A stretch of DNA of 64,000 nucleotides from Chlorops oryzae. Lineage: Eukaryota > Arthropoda > Insecta > Diptera > Chloropidae. Shown piece by piece: positions 44,313-56,475 of the stretch (the first letter of the stretch is position 1; the number at the start of each line of letters is the position of its first letter). The notes beneath the pieces are model-generated. The model searched no databases and was not told the origin of the DNA. It saw only the letters and a program-made list of their open reading frames with translations. The stretch covers positions 63,661,587 through 63,725,586 of the forward strand of contig CM035806.1 of NCBI GenBank assembly GCA_020466095.1. Direction: 5' to 3'. A program made the translations under genes and the position numbers.

Positions 44313-44835
44313 ATATTTCCTTCTAAGCGTCTCTTAACCTGTAATCTATTGTTTTCTATTATTTTCAGTTAGAAAGAGCTTGTTTGAGTGATGCTCGATG
44401 TTCATAATTCAAAGAATACATGTGGTCAATTTTTGCAACGTCCCTGACGCATCGTTCTAAACGCCTATCCTACTAAATAACTACACGAATGCGTCGAAAG
44501 GTTAATTTTTGGAAATTTCAATATTCTTTTTTGTTACATTGCTAATTTCACGCAAATCGAGGAATTTTTATATTGATCGGAGAAACATTTCCATTTATCG
44601 CTTTTCTTTTATTAATTGGGGCTTTATAGAACTCAATAATACTAAGTTACGTCATAATTACTTAAAATACATTAAGTCTTTCGCTCTCCCTCTTTACCCT
44701 CTTTTTATGTGCATCGATTTCGAGTGATTCCCGATTATGAAGTATGAATCAAACTTAATGACCCTCAAAACGAGTATACGAGCTATGAGTCAAAAACCTT
44801 AGATTTTTTAATGTGTTCTTTGTCATTTTATTTAT
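44313..44835. other. Unique DNA
   Basis: No supported feature. Confidence 0.4.
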
Positions 44836-44837
44836 TA

Positions 44838-45017
44838 CAGTCAAGCTTTCATAATTTGAACTTCCATTGCTCAAAATTTCATAAATCGAACTGAATCGGG
44901 TGGGCATGGATATTGTGCTGAGAGAGGGTTTTGCATGATATTCTTCAGCTCGAAGCCTTCACAAATCTAATAAACAATCTTTGGATAAGAGCAATTTGAG
45001 TAACGAAGGTTTGACTG
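44838..45017. mobile_element. 180-bp TA-flanked MITE, pogo/Tigger-like
   Basis: Ends CAGTCAAGCTTTCATAATTT and CAGTCAAACCTTCGTTACTC with TA at 44836-44837 and 45018-45019. CAG-initial ends and TA sites fit pogo-like elements. Confidence 0.7.
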
Positions 45018-45019
45018 TA

Positions 45020-46215
45020 TTATTGATTTTTTAAAAAATAAATTAACAATATAAAGGAATAAATCAAAGCTCCAATAAAGCCAAAAAAAAGGCACTGATT
45101 GAGAGATTAAAATTTTAGACAAAAAAAAAAAATTTTAGGGGAAAAAATTCAATCCTTTCCATTAACCAAACCAATTCATAAACAATGAACAGCAATTGAA
45201 TCCGATCTGTCATAATCGGATCAACAACCGGAAAAAAATTCCGCCGCATTAAGAACTTTTGCGTGTCCATCATCAAACTACGGACTTTATTTTTTTTTTA
45301 CTAATAATTTTTCGGTATGAAAAAAGATTTCCCCTCCCATTTTTTCGCCTTTCTCTGAAATCGTACACATAAATTATTTTATAGCTTTAAAATTAAAAAA
45401 AAAAAAAAAAAAATATAACAGCAAAAAAAATTGTTTATTTTTTGTGCGCTTTTGTCATATTCAATGATTTGACATTCGATCGAGCAAGTTGGCAACGCAT
45501 AAAGCCGTCCATAGACGCTGCAATCGCCGTTTGACAAGGCACAGAACGAGCGGTTTGGCTGGCACGTTTATTTGAATCACTTTTTTCTCGTGTTTTTTCC
45601 TCCTTTTCTTCTTCTTACTCTTCTTTTTTTTTTTTGGTTTTGTTTCTGGTCGCAATACGTTTTCAATTTAATAACGCATTTAACTTTTTTGTTCCTTTAT
45701 ATATTCGTATATAAATACGTACTTACATGAATGTGTATACATATGTATGTATATTTTGTGAAATTGATTTCTACTCGCTCAAATGCCTGCTCGTTTATTT
45801 ACAGAGCGTGTGCTATTTTCTCTGCTGTTATTTATCATTATTGATGTAAGGTTGCTTTTCAATTATTTTATTGTAAATTGATTATTTTATGAGTAGCAAA
45901 ATAAGACGAAAACATCGAAAGAAAGAGAGGCGAACGAGAAAGGAAGTGCCAAACGTACCGAAAGATTATGCGCATCTAGAGTGAAAGTATTAGAAAATTC
46001 CTTTTGAGTTTTGATTGAAACGAAAGAAAATTTTTGTGACGCTGGGGAAAACAAAAAACCCTATGAAATCACATCGTAACTTAAGTGTTTCCCTGAAGGG
46101 GTGTAAGGGGCAAGCTTCTATAAATAATTTCCCGTTGAAGAGATTCTATGAGTCAAGGTTCTGCATTTGATTTATTACGATGAGAGTTTGAAATAGCCTG
46201 AAGGACAAGTGACCT
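45020..46215. other. Unique AT-rich DNA
   Basis: Several A and T homopolymers (near 45397-45415). No gene supported. Confidence 0.4.
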
Positions 46216-46242
46216 TGTGTGTGTGTGTGTGTGTGTGTGTGA

Positions 46243-46281
<39 letters not shown>
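46216..46281. repeat. (GT)n(GA)n compound microsatellite
   Basis: GT to 46241 followed by GAGATGAGAGAGA to 46281. Confidence 0.95.
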
Positions 46282-46282
<1 letters not shown>

Positions 46283-46556
46283 GTAGGGACTAAGTACCTC
46301 TAAGAAACAAAAAGCTTGCTCTAATATCTAACAAAGCCTTAACTTTGCCAATAACAATATTTTCCCCTTCGTTCGCATTCAATTGACCTTTTGCCTGAAA
46401 AGAGTATTGTTATTAGTAATGAGGTTGTTATTTTCTATTTTTTTCTTCCTGCTACCCGGTCGGACTATCACCACAACAACTTATTATGGCCGAAATTCCG
46501 AAAAATGAGATGACTGCACAACTATAAAAGAAATTCCAACCTTTTCAGTTTTCTAA

Positions 46557-46998
46557 TCTACAACTAAGCTCCACAGATATAAACAAATACATATACATAA
46601 CTATATATTCTTGATCAGGATCGAAAACTGAACCAATTTAGGCATGTCCATCCGTCTGTCAGTCTGTCTGTCCGTCCGTCCGTCCGTCCGTCTGTGGTCG
46701 GATGTCCTTGCAAACGGCTGGACCACTCACGTCAAAATTCTGCACACAGGTGCATCGGGCCTTGAGTATGATCGCAAGAGAAAATAAGTTATATTTGCCC
46801 ATTGCCACGCCCACCAATGCACATTTTTCGTTACTTCCGAAGTCAAAGGCGGAGAAGCTTCAAATGAAAAATACTTATTTGTTGTCCAAGGCGAATTTAT
46901 CTGGCCCGCCCACTGCCAAGCCCACAAACATTAATTTAATGTAACTTCCATACAAAAAGCAAAACGTTGTGCGTCAATATTGATGGGACGCTGGGTAC
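46557..46998 (+). mobile_element. Family B element, truncated at both ends
   Basis: AACTAAGCTCCACAGATATA start, (GTCC)n tract at 46647-46692, ACGCCCACCAATGCACATT, ending GGGACGCTGGGTA without the hairpin. Confidence 0.7.
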
Positions 46999-47349
46999 AG
47001 GCACGTGCGCAGGAATCACTAATGGCGGGAATTGATTGTTAAATTTGTTTTCAGAAGAAACGCTGGAAACATGAATACACAAGCAATGCCTTCAAGAATT
47101 TTTTTGAAATACCGAAAGTTATGTTACATATAAAGCATATCGTCGGCTTAAAGTGTAAACCTGCTAAGACCACTTTGAACCGATTCTGACATTTCGATGT
47201 CATATGAAAGAAAAAAGCACACTGCATCGTCAGGCAAAAACATTTTTTTTTTAATTTCAAGTTGTAACTACGGAGAAATTGGTGATGAGTAAAACTGTTC
47301 ATTCCAACTGTGGTCAAAGTTCACAACTAAGCCCAACAAGGGACGATAT

Positions 47350-48499
47350 ATATCGCACCGTTGCTACTAAATCGGCACAATTAGAAATTTCACATTTCTT
47401 GAAAATCGTTCGATCTCTCATGAAACTAAGGAAAAACAAGTAAGGGTGTTATAGTCAGGCGAGCCTGACAATAGAATACCCGACACAGACACACGTGTTC
47501 AAATAATTTTTAATATCAAGAGGTGTTTAAGGCCATATGGGGGCCCAATACACCGACTTTTGTTATATTTCTTTATGAAAACTGCCCCTCTGCCACGCCC
47601 ACTTTTCCAATTTTTTGGAATTCTAATCGGAGGCTTAGATATACCCTCAAATCCTAAGTTTCATTGAAATATTTGGAAAAAGTCCGATTTTGAGGCAGTT
47701 TTGAGATTTTTGTGACAGACCCTAGTACTGGAGGCACCCTTAATAATGGACCGATCTAGGAAATTTTTTGGGAGAATGTTTATGGCTACAAAAGAAACAT
47801 AAGTGCCAACTTTCGTTCAAGTCCCATTTGAAGTTCGGGTGTAGGGGACAATTTTCGAAAAACGCCTTTCTGCCACGCCCACTTTTAAAATTTTTGGAAA
47901 TCGTATTACTTGCCTTGAAACATGTTCAAATATCAAATTTCATCAAAATATGTTGAAAAACTTCGAGTTTAGAGCAGTTTTTGTGATTTTCGTAACAGAC
48001 CCTAGTACTAGAGGTAACCCTAAAAAATGGTCCGATCGGGTCCATTCTCGAACTTGTTCTTACTCATGTCCCCGTGAGCACGCATACCAAATTTTGTCAA
48101 GATAGCTCAACTCCTTCGATAAGATAACTGTATACAAACAGACGGACAGACGGACAGACGGACAGACGGATAGACGGACAGACGGACAGACGGACGGACA
48201 TGTCTAAATCGAATCTCCTGGTGACGCTGATCATTTCTATATACATTTTGTATGGTCTATCTCGACTGGTTCTGGGTGTTACACACAACCACACAAACGC
48301 AATATACCCTCGACACAGAGTGTGTCGGGTATAATAATATTTTTTCTAAACTTATATTACTCTCAATCGACTGCTGCATCAATCAATAAAAGCGTTAATT
48401 TTCTGGAAGTTGGGTTTCTTACAGAAAAATGCAATCGAACATAAAAAAATTGATTTAAAAATTTTGAGTTGTGCCGATTTATTAGCAAGGGTGCGATAT
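47350..48499. mobile_element. ATATCGCAC family MITE, copy 2, split by a family A element
   Basis: Left end ATATCGCACCGTTGCTACTA then AATCGGCACAATT; right end complement ATATCGCACCCTTGCTAATA then AATCGGCACAACTC. The family A copy occupies about 47432-48334, so the host piece is roughly 250 bp, as in copy 1 at 7616. Confidence 0.75.
47432..48334 (-). mobile_element. Family A element, complete
   Basis: Starts AAAACAAGTAAGGGTGTTAT with hairpin GTCAGGCGAGCCTGAC and ends GTGTGTCGGGTATAATAAT. Microsatellite of GACGGACA units at about 48139-48200. Confidence 0.85.
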
Positions 48500-48739
48500 G
48501 TATTTTTAAAGCGAAGAGGTTCTTGAGATATTTAGCAATTAATGCAAAACCTCGCTTTTCCTATATCCTTCAGTACGCAGGTTAGTAAAGAAAATTAATC
48601 TTAATTAAAATCAAACTGTTCTCAGAATTTTTAATGTCGTTTGCCATTAAATTTCTTCAAAACCTAAAATTTTAATTAACATTCTGGGCTTACAGTGTCA
48701 TGTTAGCAAACATTTTTGCCAAAAACTGCGTACGACTAA

Positions 48740-48890
48740 TGCCGTATTTACACTTTGACAAAATCTCTTTCAAAACAAACATCAAAAAGTGTAAACGTCA
48801 GAATTTGTGTCATCAAAACCGTTTTTCTTTGTTGGTCACGTTTATTTTGAAAGAGGTTTTGACAAAATCGTCAACAGTGTAAACACGGCA
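48740..48890. mobile_element. 151-bp TAA-flanked MITE
   Basis: TAA at 48737-48739 and 48891-48893 flank ends TGCCGTATTTACACT and TGCCGTGTTTACACT. The interior inverted words TTGACAAAATC and CTCTTTCAAAA recur on both sides. A 3-bp TAA site suggests PIF/Harbinger. Confidence 0.75.
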
Positions 48891-48893
48891 TAA

Positions 48894-50121
48894 GAAAAAT
48901 AAATTTCTTTTGAATTTTTCAACAGGAAATTTGATAGCATTTTGAATAAGTTTACTGTCAATACTTTTTGAAAGTATCAACTGCGTACTGGGGTTATTTG
49001 AAAAATTATTCTTTGAAAATATTTAATGGATGCCATTTTCATGACCACGAATTATGTTATTAAAAAATTATGTTGTTTTTTTGTAAACCAGTGTTATTGA
49101 AGGAATTTTGCAAATCGTGCAGTCGCAGGTGGGAGTTTTCACTGCAGTTTTGAATAAAGAAATCATAACAAATAAGGAATTGCATGCAAGCTTTTTACTT
49201 TTGATGGATTTTTTTTTCTCTTCAAATTACATACCTACATATTTCTTATCGCTTTTCCTTGAACATTTTTAATGACTTTTTGATTAGAGGAACTATTTTA
49301 TATAAGTATTTCGCGTGTTTAAGAAACTTTATTTTTGTAACTTTTGCTGTTTTCTTTTTTCATTTTTTGTTTTCATTCAAACTCGTCCAAAGCTTTCTCG
49401 TGTACGCCCATCCGAACGGATGTGTCCTCTGACCGTCTTCAAAGTTTTGAACTTACCCGAGAACTTGATTGAATTCTTTGAAAGAGATGCGGATAGACAG
49501 AGATAGAGAGGGAGACGGATAGAGGTAGAGATAGAGATAGAGAGGCGGCAAATAGACACGAACTTTTCAACTCGTTATTTAGTTAAATTGAATGAAATTT
49601 ACAGTACTCAAACTTTTATGAGTTTCCAATTCAAACTGATCAAAGAAAGCGAAATTTTCTCGTAATTACTTGCAATCTATTTATTTTGTGTGCGTGTGTG
49701 TGTGTGTGTGTGTACATTGAAGGCGAACATTTGAAGGTTGCTGGATAGAAATGGCATTCAATTGCGTTGAGAGTGAGGAACACGAGCACGTCTTATGGGC
49801 ACTGAGCAGAGCTTTTCTCATTTCATTTAATTAGAGAAAATCGAGTTGGCAACCCCACTTTTTTTTTTTTTTTTGGTTTTTTTTTTGCTTGCAACATTTC
49901 ACGTGCATTCGCTAATTGAGTTGACTTTTGAAAATTGAAAAATATCTTGTGCTCGGGAAATGGAAAAACAAATTTCAGTGCAATTCAACATTCAAAAGGT
50001 GCATTATAAATATAAAAAAGAAAAATTTTTAAAAAATTGTATTTCTTTTTGAATTTAATAAAAAATCGTGAAAAGATAATAACGGTATATTTTTAATTTT
50101 CAAAAATAATTTTTTTTTTAG
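48894..50121. other. Unique DNA
   Basis: Contains a GT microsatellite at 49690-49713 and T runs near 49858-49888. No gene supported. Confidence 0.4.
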
Positions 50122-50370
50122 TCAATTTAATTTGGAAAATTTGATTTCTTCGATTCGTTCAAATTGGCGACGAGTAAATCGTCTCAAATTGTGCTCAAAC
50201 ATCGAAAGCGACGTTTTACCGTCATTCGAAATGTTGTCACTTTTCTGCGTAGATACAGTTGGCGTCGCACGCGCCACAATCGCATGACATCAAATGTCAT
50301 ACATGACATGAATTTGTTGGACGACGGGCGCCAACAAATGCGTCAGCTGATCATTGAAGGTGTGCGCTGA
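50122..50370 (+). other. GC-richer open segment, possible exon
   Basis: After a pyrimidine run ending in TTTTTTTTTAG (acceptor-like, AG at 50120-50121) the DNA becomes markedly GC-richer. From 50131 one frame stays open for 79 codons to TGA at 50368-50370, reading ...SQIVLKHRKRRFTVIRNVV and ...SNVIHDMNLLDDGRQQMRQL. It is basic, has no early ATG and no domain I recognise. An in-frame TAA lies just after the acceptor, so as a coding exon it would have to start inside; it may instead be a 5' UTR exon or an enhancer. Confidence 0.3.
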
Positions 50371-50438
50371 GAGATTTGTAGCTTTTCTTTTTCGAACAAT
50401 TTTTTTTTCGGACTCGTGTCGAAAATTCGAATTAATCC

Positions 50439-50958
50439 ATTTTTATACCCAGCGTAAGCAGGGTAGGTATATTAAGTAGTTTTGTGCGGGTCTTGTAACA
50501 GTTAAAACTATGATCCGTAGATATAGACAAATATTCATATATTCTTGATCAGGATCGAAAACTGAATCGATTTAGACATGTCCGTTCGCCTGTCTCTGTT
50601 GGCGGTAGACCAATGACGTCAAAATTTGAAGATAGCGCCACTTCAGCCCGATGATGTCACAAATACAAAATGAGAGCTTCGTTGTTGTTGTTTTGCATGT
50701 TAAGCCCAACGTCACAACTATACTTTAGCATGGGAAACAACAACAATGCGAATGCTACAAAATAGCGGTGCCCGAAATGGCGCTATCTTGCTCTCTTTAT
50801 ATGAAATGAGAAAATGGGCAATACCCGCCCACTGCCGAACCCACAAACATTAATTTTGTGTAACTACCGGAAAGGCAAAACGTAGTCCGTCAATATTGTC
50901 GGGACGCTGGGTATCTCGAAGTTGGGCTTGACCGACTTTAGTTTTCTTACTTAATTTT
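50439..50958 (+). mobile_element. Family B element, interior partly replaced by a MITE
   Basis: TTTTTATACCCAGCGTAAGC start and AGTTGGGCTTGACCGACT hairpin end, with TTACTTAATTTTT. The middle is interrupted at 50629-50789. Confidence 0.75.
50629..50789. mobile_element. 161-bp MITE nested in family B copy
   Basis: Inverted ends AAGATAGCGCCACTTC and AAGATAGCGCCATTTC. Interior with GTTGTTGTTG and CAACAACAA in opposite halves, giving a hairpin-like layout. Confidence 0.65.
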
Positions 50959-51049
50959 TGATAAGTGAAACATTGTGAAGCATTCAGCAAGTTTAAGTGC
51001 TTTAAAATGAAATTGAATTCCCTCAGAGGGAATCTTCCCTCTGGAAAAA

Positions 51050-51593
51050 GAGAGGAAAATTAGAGTCAAATAAATAAAGGCAAATAAAGGAAAATAAACG
51101 AAAATAAAGGAAAATAGAGGAAAGTAGAGGAAAATACAGGAAAGAGAGGTAGGGAATGAAAGGAATATAAAGGGTCAGATTAAGGGAGTGGGTGAGAAAG
51201 GGAGAGAGAGGGTGACAGAGGGAGCGAGAGGGGGAGAGAGAGGGTGACAGAGAGGGTGACAGAGGGAGCGAGAGGGGGAGAGAGGGAGAGAGAGGGAGAG
51301 AGAGGGAGAGAGTGGGAGAGAGTGGGAGAGAGGAGAAGAGGAGAGAGTGAGGAGAGAAGAGGAGAAGGAGAGATGAGAGAGAGGAAGATGAGAGGGAGAG
51401 AGAGGGAGAGAGAGGGAGAGAGAGGAGAGAGAGAGGAGAGAGAGAGGGAGAGAGAGGGAGAGAGAGGGAGAGAGAGGGAGAGAGAGAGAGAGGAGAGGAG
51501 AGAGGGAGAGAGGAGAGAGAGAGAGGAGAGAGGAGAGAGGAGAGAGAGAGAGAGGAGAGAGAGAGGGGAAGAAGGGAGACAGAGGGAGACAGA

Positions 51594-51629
<36 letters not shown>

Positions 51630-51735
51630 AAAGAGAGAGAGAAGAAGAGAGAATGACAGAGAGGGAGAGAGAGAGAGAAGAATAGAGAGGAGATTCAGAG
51701 GAGATTTAGAGGAGATATAGAGGAGTCATAGAGGG
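51050..51735. repeat. Purine-rich GA tract, left part
   Basis: AAATAAAGGAAA units grade into GAGAGGGAGAGA. The 158-residue Arg/Glu-rich frame is a translation of it. Confidence 0.95.
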
Positions 51736-51743
51736 ATATAGTA

Positions 51744-52624
51744 GGGGAGAAGTGGCATGAAAGAGCCAGTTTACTAAACAGAGCAAAAAAACATGCTTTT
51801 AATGAAAAATATGATGATTTTTCGTTTTCGTATTATTATTTATTTAATAAAGCAGGTAATTGCATACCAAAAAAACTTAAAAACTATATAAAACTTAAAA
51901 AAATATTCATTTTAAAAAAAGGTAACATTCGGCTCTTTCATAACTGGTCGGTATTGAAAGAGCCACTGAAAGTTATGAAAGAGCCAGTATGTAAAAAATA
52001 AATGTGCACTGTTTAAAAAAAAAAAGACAATTCTGTCAACGTTCAATATGTCGTATATGTCAATATGTAGATAACAATTAAATTTTTCCCAACAATAAAA
52101 TTCTGACGTGATGGAATTATTTTTGGTAATTTTTAATTCTTCAACAGACCAAGTCACATAATTAAGCAAAAAAACGAATCCACCGTGCAGGGTAATGAAA
52201 GAGCCGGCTATGAAAGAGCCGGCTCTTTCAACGCCTTTTCACTCGGCTCTTTCATAACTTATTCTTGAAAATCACATAACCTACAAAATAACAACAATAT
52301 CAAAAGTTTTGCGGCTCTGTTTTTACGGAGTTGCAACACCAAATATATGCACAAACTTAATCTGCAATCAATGTAACTATATAAATTCACAATAAAATAC
52401 CAAAAAAGAAATTAAATGAAACAAAATATTTACTTTTCAATGCCAAAAACTTTGAGTCGCTGCACTTGCGCTTGTTGATTTCGACGAACTGTCAAATTTT
52501 TATGGGTAACGGGATATCCGTGCTGCCACTTGAAAAATTAATTACCGACCAAATCCGTTGGTAATCTACCGAAATAATGCAAGTGGCTCTTTCAAAACCT
52601 GGCTCTTTCATGCCACTTCTCCCC
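51744..52624. mobile_element. 881-bp TA-flanked element with dispersed GAAAGAGCC motif
   Basis: Ends GGGGAGAAGTGGCATGAAAG match exactly in inverted orientation and continue as AGCCAG. TA lies at 51742-51743 and 52625-52626. GAAAGAGCC or its complement GGCTCTTTC occurs about ten times, including the palindrome GAAAGAGCCGGCTCTTTC at about 52206-52230. No transposase ORF. It splits a GA-rich tract. Confidence 0.8.
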
Positions 52625-52626
52625 TA

Positions 52627-53632
<1,006 letters not shown>

Positions 53633-53639
53633 ATACAAA

Positions 53640-54040
53640 AGTCTCAAAATCACTTTGAAAAATTCTAGTTCAAGTTATAGAAGTTTGACTGTGTGACAAA
53701 TATACTGTTAAAGCAATGCTCATCTTAACGATATATTAATAAGAATACTTATTGGGTTCATCCTTGGCTGTGTGTGGCTGCATAAAATTTTGTTGAAGGA
53801 GGTGAGCTTCAATGTGTGTTTTTTCACATTAGAGGCATACGGCTATCACGAGGGTTCATAAGTGGATACTATTTTTGTCTATTCAAAGGGTAAAAATATC
53901 GAAAATAAGTTCCGTCTGAAGGAGTTGACTCAGACTTAAGGGCAAGACTGTAATTTTTTTTTGTGATAACTGTCGAAAAGCGTTTGAATTGAAGATTTTT
54001 TAAAATATTCGGAAGTTAACATTTTTGTTTTTTATAGAAT
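53640..54040. other. Unique DNA
   Basis: No supported feature. Confidence 0.4.
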
Positions 54041-54045
54041 CTTAA

Positions 54046-54785
54046 GGGGGTCTTCTCATTGAGCAACTTTTTTTTTCGACTTTTTTTTTTTTTGCATTTA
54101 TTTATAGCTTGGGTAGTTGTGAATATACCCCTAAAAGGAATTTTTGAAATTCGAAATAGTTTAGAGGATATAGCTTTCTTTGTCGAGCAAGATCTGCGCT
54201 AAAACGAGTAATTTTTGCGTTGCTTCAAACTTTAAACGCGTTTATCTCGAAACCACGTTTTTTGGACTGGCGGCCATGATATCTCCAGTTCAACTGAACC
54301 GATTTTCATGAAACAAAGTGGAATCGACGCAGAATTGTCACCATTCTCGGGTGAACCTCGACCATAATTTTTAAAAATTTTTTACTATTTTTTTTTTTAC
54401 ACTAAACTACAAAAAAAAGCCCGAAATTGAAATTTTTTTTTTGAATGGCCGCCATTTTGTCAAAAAAAAAATCACAAAATTAAGCTTGAGGTTCACCCGA
54501 GAATTAAATCTATACTGATTATAACCCCGTTTTTTTTTCCATTTCGGACGCTCCGGAGACCCGGAATCGTGGCCGCCGTGACGGCACCTTTTTTTCACCA
54601 CCAACTTTGAAGTCTCATTACTTTTTGAACAGCCCACGTATCGAGGCAAAAAAAATTTTTTTTTATTTACTTTGAACCTTTTGTAATACAATAAATAAAA
54701 AAAGTTTTCAATTATTCTTTGCGTTTTCAAATAAGAATTTTTTTAAAAAGGGTCCAAAAAACGGGTTTTCAATGAGAAGACCCCC
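54046..54785. mobile_element. 740-bp TTAA-flanked MITE
   Basis: TTAA at 54042-54045 and 54786-54789 flank ends GGGGGTCTTCTCATTGA that match in inverted orientation. The interior has an inverted pair around CTCGGGTGAACCTC / GAGGTTCACCCGAGA. TTAA sites suggest piggyBac-like mobilisation, although the GGGGG terminus is atypical. Confidence 0.7.
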
Positions 54786-54859
54786 TTAAGCTCGACATTC
54801 GATTTAAATTTTCTTGAAAAAAAAAATACTCTTAATAAATTCAATTCATTAATGTATTA

Positions 54860-54887
54860 TTTTCTCTTTTATTTATAGGTAAGTGCT
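54860..54887 (+). promoter_or_regulatory. Candidate recursive splice site (ratcheting point)
   Basis: A pyrimidine-rich run TTTTCTCTTTTATTTATAG is joined directly to a consensus donor GTAAGTGCTC, so AG (54877-54878) and GT (54879-54880) are adjacent. This juxtaposed acceptor/donor is the signature of zero-length recursive splice sites in long Drosophila introns. A second donor (CAAG|GTAAGA, GT at 54938-54939) 59 bp downstream could define a recursive exon; all three frames of that 59-bp piece contain stops, as expected. It lies on the same strand as the candidate exon at 41164. Confidence 0.5.
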
Positions 54888-54939
54888 CGTCCTAAGTAAA
54901 CGTCATATAAAGTGAAAATATTTTCTGGGCATACAAGGT

Positions 54940-55660
54940 AAGAACATATTTGAAAGGACCCAAAAGGCTTCGATAATCAAGTTAAAATTTCCAATTCATT
55001 TACATGAATGCCTGCAAAATTGATTTAAAATACTTGCTCTGTACACACACATATGTATATACGAGTATACAAACATACATATATATATATATATACAGAT
55101 ATACATATTTGGTTTAAAGTCATTCAATTGAACTTCTGTTTACATTCTATAAAAATGTCAAAGTGTCAACTGAAAGGCACAAAAAATGATGGCGGAAAAG
55201 TGCAAAAGGACATTCACGGACGAAGCACAGATACATACAGACAAACGCTTTCCTTTGAACTGAATCGAAATTTAAGGCTGAATGTTGAGTTTTATTGGCA
55301 AGCTCGATATATTGAGGGCGGGAGGAAGGACAAAAAATAAAATCAAAACCGGAAAATATTGAACGGAAATCTTTTTGACTTTTTAGGACGGTTAACATTT
55401 CAAAGAAAGTTTGAACCCCAATCAAATTATAATTTTTGAAATTTATTTTGATTTTTAATTTTCGTATTATTATTTTTTTGGGTTTGTGTTCTCATATTCT
55501 GTCATTGGAAACACAGATGGTGGCGCTAAAGCTCAAAATTTTTGTCCAAATAAAGATGTGCTGTTTTTTCCCATGGGACTGACTTGGCCAAATGAAGAAA
55601 AATGAATTTAAATTAAGCCAAAAAGTCGTCGCAAAAAGTCTCACAATCAATAAGACTGTG
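54940..55660. other. Unique DNA
   Basis: TA/CA-rich patch at 55045-55110. A 95-residue frame at 55053 has no domain. Confidence 0.4.
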
Positions 55661-55666
55661 ATTGGT

Positions 55667-55870
55667 TAGGCTAGGTTACGTTAGGTAAGGTTAGGTTAGG
55701 TTAGGTTGGGTTGGGTTGTAGGGGCCGCCCACCAGAAAGTGGCGCACTAAGATCAAAGGAAGGCCCATTGTGATACCCGCTGGTTCGGACACCTATTTAA
55801 TAAACCATTTTGTTTGCTCAATAAAGCTTTCTATCTTCAGAAGGATTTAGTTCCCCCAGTTCCGACAGGT
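55667..55870. repeat. TTAGGT-rich head of a dispersed repeat
   Basis: GGTTAGGTTAGGTTAGGTTG then GGGTTGTAGGGGCCGCCCAC, followed by CCATTGTGATACCCGCTGG, and a long interrupted T run (55870-55917). Heads of this kind recur in fly genomes. The ATTGTGATACC word also occurs as TTGTGATACC in the SINE at 16484. Class uncertain. Confidence 0.4.
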
Positions 55871-55919
55871 TTTTTTTTTTTTGTTTTTTTTTTTTTGTTT
55901 TTTTTTTTTTTTGTTTTGA

Positions 55920-56415
55920 GAGGCTGAGTCAAAGTGGAATACGATCCAAAGAATTCCGTGAAGCTTAATTTAATCAAAATGAAAAAAGAAATAAAATTCA
56001 ATTTTTATGAAGTTTTTTGGATTAACCTAGCCGAAAGCAACTTTTTTGTCAGTGAATTGAGCCCTTAATTATGAAAGTGTAATTAGTCGAAAATTTTAGA
56101 AATCTAGTTTTACTTCAGAATACGTTAATTTATTAGGATTTGATATGAAATAGGTGATAAAATTTCAAAATCAAGGGCTCAATTATTTTTACTCGAGTTC
56201 ATATAAAATCAATTAAATTCAAATTTTTAATGTGTGTGTGCGGACGTGAATGTGTAGAAAGGCAAGTCGTTCATATCATCCTTTGACTCCAAATTGAATT
56301 GTCAAAAAAAATTTGAAGGGGAGTATGTTTGTGGCTCACATGCTTGATTCTGTCTGCTTTAGAAGGCCGCCTGTCATTTCCACGAGACCAAAAAGGAAGA
56401 AAATATGTGTAATAT
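55920..56415. other. Unique DNA
   Basis: No supported feature. Confidence 0.4.
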
Positions 56416-56429
56416 ATATACATATATAT

Positions 56430-56474
<45 letters not shown>
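56416..56474. repeat. (TA)n microsatellite, left part
   Basis: TA repeat split by the MITE at 56475-57272; the right part is 57273-57315. Confidence 0.9.

Positions 56475-56475
<1 letters not shown>

Noticed and set aside
51244..51720. 158-residue Arg/Glu/Gly-rich frame
   Set aside because: Low-complexity GA tract.
55667..55720. Telomeric TTAGG repeat
   Set aside because: The unit is TTAGGT with variants, only a few copies long, and Diptera lack the TTAGG telomere repeat.
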